The notes under the pieces were generated by a model. The model was not told where the DNA came from. It worked only from the letters and a program-made list of their open reading frames with translations, and did no database searches. A stretch of 64,000 nt of DNA from Planctomycetaceae bacterium (GTDB taxonomy: Bacteria; Planctomycetota; Planctomycetia; Pirellulales; Pirellulaceae). How positions within the stretch are numbered: the stretch's first letter is position 1; each line of letters begins with the position of its first letter. Below, in pieces: positions 63,180-64,000 of this stretch. The stretch lies in NCBI GenBank assembly GCA_024642205.1, contig JAHEBQ010000026.1:1-64000 (forward strand), written 5' to 3'. A program made the position numbers and the translations under genes.

Positions 63180-63998
63180 TTACCATTTCGCGGTCGAGAC
63201 TTCAAACAGGATCGGCAAATGATCCGAAGCGGAATGCTTTCCCACGATCCGACTGTGCACGTGGATTTCAGGCGAAACGTAGGCCTGATCGATTGGGATC
63301 CGCACTACCCAGTTATCGGCGGGCCAGGTAGCCTGGTAGCCAAACCCGCGTCGACTGTCACGGTACCCGGTGTTTTCAGCGAATTCGACCAGGAAGTTTG
63401 ACCAGGGTACACAGTTGAAATCGCCCATGACTACGGTGGGGATATCCGCTTTCGAAAGTTCGTCGGCGACCTCAGTAAACTGCTGGTTTCGCAGTGACAT
63501 CCGGCGCCGGTCGGTAGGTGAAAGCGTGTGCAATGCTGCCAGTCGAATTGTCTGTTTGCCAAATGTCACGTTGGTCATGATAAACGGATTGTCGGTGGCC
63601 GATTTAGTCAACGGAACAACCTTCGTATCCGAAATGGGATACTTACTGAACATCGCGATTCCGAACCCGTGCCAACGCGGGATTCGGACCTGGTACGGAT
63701 AACGCTCATTCAGGCAATCGAGTGCCGTATGCCAATTCACGGTGTACTCGAGAATGCTGACGAAATCCGGATCAAATTCCCGAATCCGGTTCACAACTTC
63801 CGCGTGATTCGAATTGGGAGCGAGCACGTTGTACGACATCACTTTGAGTTTTTGCGGACCGGCAGGAGGCTGAAACCCCGGAAGATAAACCCACACGATT
63901 CCAATCATGCTCCAACACAGCGCGACCAGAAACATGCTACTCATCCACCACCGACGAGCCCCCAAAGCGAAAACGGCGAACGGCATCAGCAAGAACAT
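63180..63998 (-). CDS. Endonuclease/exonuclease/phosphatase family protein, edge of window
   Basis: 272 residues visible from an ATG at 63998; the gene probably begins further right because one or two more helices usually precede this domain. Visible helices: PFAVFALGARRW and MFLVALCWSMIGIVWVYLPGF. The EEP domain then runs: LKVMSYNVLAPN (catalytic Asn), DPDFVSILEYT (Glu), LAALHTLSP, VVMGDFNCVPWS (Asp/Asn), IDQAYVSPEI and SASDHLPILFEV (Asp-His). All catalytic residues are present. Family members hydrolyse phosphodiesters in nucleic acids or lipids; the membrane anchor suggests an extracytoplasmic site. Convergent with the GT9 gene. Confidence 0.88.
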   Translation of the reverse strand: MFLLMPFAVFALGARRWWMSSMFLVALCWSMIGIVWVYLPGFQPPAGPQKLKVMSYNVLAPNSNHAEVVNRIREFDPDFVSILEYTVNWHTALDCLNERYPYQVRIPRWHGFGIAMFSKYPISDTKVVPLTKSATDNPFIMTNVTFGKQTIRLAALHTLSPTDRRRMSLRNQQFTEVADELSKADIPTVVMGDFNCVPWSNFLVEFAENTGYRDSRRGFGYQATWPADNWVVRIPIDQAYVSPEIHVHSRIVGKHSASDHLPILFEVSTAKW

Positions 63999-64000
63999 GA

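Overview
The window is bacterial chromosomal DNA, most likely from a planctomycete of the Pirellulales type. I base this on family content and style, not on any database search. Pointers are paired TadE/TadG minor pilins beside a small HAMP-like membrane protein, PQQ-like beta-propeller and DPP-IV-like secreted enzymes, several large secreted proteins of unknown function, short loosely packed operons, frequent GTG/TTG starts, weak Shine-Dalgarno sites and moderate GC. About 53 protein genes, one tRNA-Pro(TGG), two good intrinsic terminators and two near-perfect parS sites can be supported. I see no prophage, insertion sequence or CRISPR array.

Layout. 1-5.5 kb: a repeat-bearing left edge, a leftward TadE-TadG-TadE/HAMP-like cluster, a rightward three-repeat hypothetical gene, rpsU with its own terminator, a small coiled-coil protein, then a degenerate tandem repeat. 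5.5-10 kb: UbiB-family kinase, secreted PQQ-like propeller protein and secreted isoaspartyl peptidase. 10-15.5 kb: leftward run FIST sensor, flippase-like membrane protein, PAP2 phosphatase and secreted unknowns. 15.8-24 kb: YeaQ-like membrane protein, site-2 protease, an RmlD-like SDR lacking its catalytic Lys, trpF, ahcY (terminator), a secreted unknown and a DUF1015 protein.

24-26.5 kb is the chromosome segregation locus: two parS sites, then parA and parB overlapping by 8 bases, then tRNA-Pro. parAB-parS normally lies near the replication origin, so this window is probably origin-proximal. 27.7-34.1 kb is a rightward envelope-polysaccharide cluster: a Wzz-like chain-length protein, an ExeA-type AAA+ ATPase with a roughly 600-residue acidic tail, a CpsD-like protein whose P-loop is destroyed, and galE. 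This is the most unusual system in the window. It resembles the chain-length/ATPase/tyrosine-autokinase set of exosortase-linked exopolysaccharide loci, but no exosortase, transporter or polymerase gene is present.

34-42 kb holds scattered single genes: alpha/beta hydrolase, Dpm1-like glycosyltransferase, VOC protein, acetyl-CoA synthetase, SRPBCC protein, DEDDh exonuclease and DinB protein, with a gene-free kilobase at about 36.8-37.8 kb. 42-47 kb has a tight leftward operon, glutamine amidotransferase trpG/pabA - moeA - lnt, divergent from a DegT/DnrJ aminotransferase. 47-53 kb carries DPP-IV-like peptidase, a FabG-like SDR, enoyl-CoA hydratase and an AtuA/DUF1446 protein, suggesting acyl-CoA or branched-lipid metabolism. 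53-64 kb has a large membrane protein of unknown function, argS, a polytopic unknown, an orphan N4-cytosine-type DNA methyltransferase, a sodium:solute symporter, a GT9 glycosyltransferase and an endonuclease/exonuclease/phosphatase-family protein running into the right edge.
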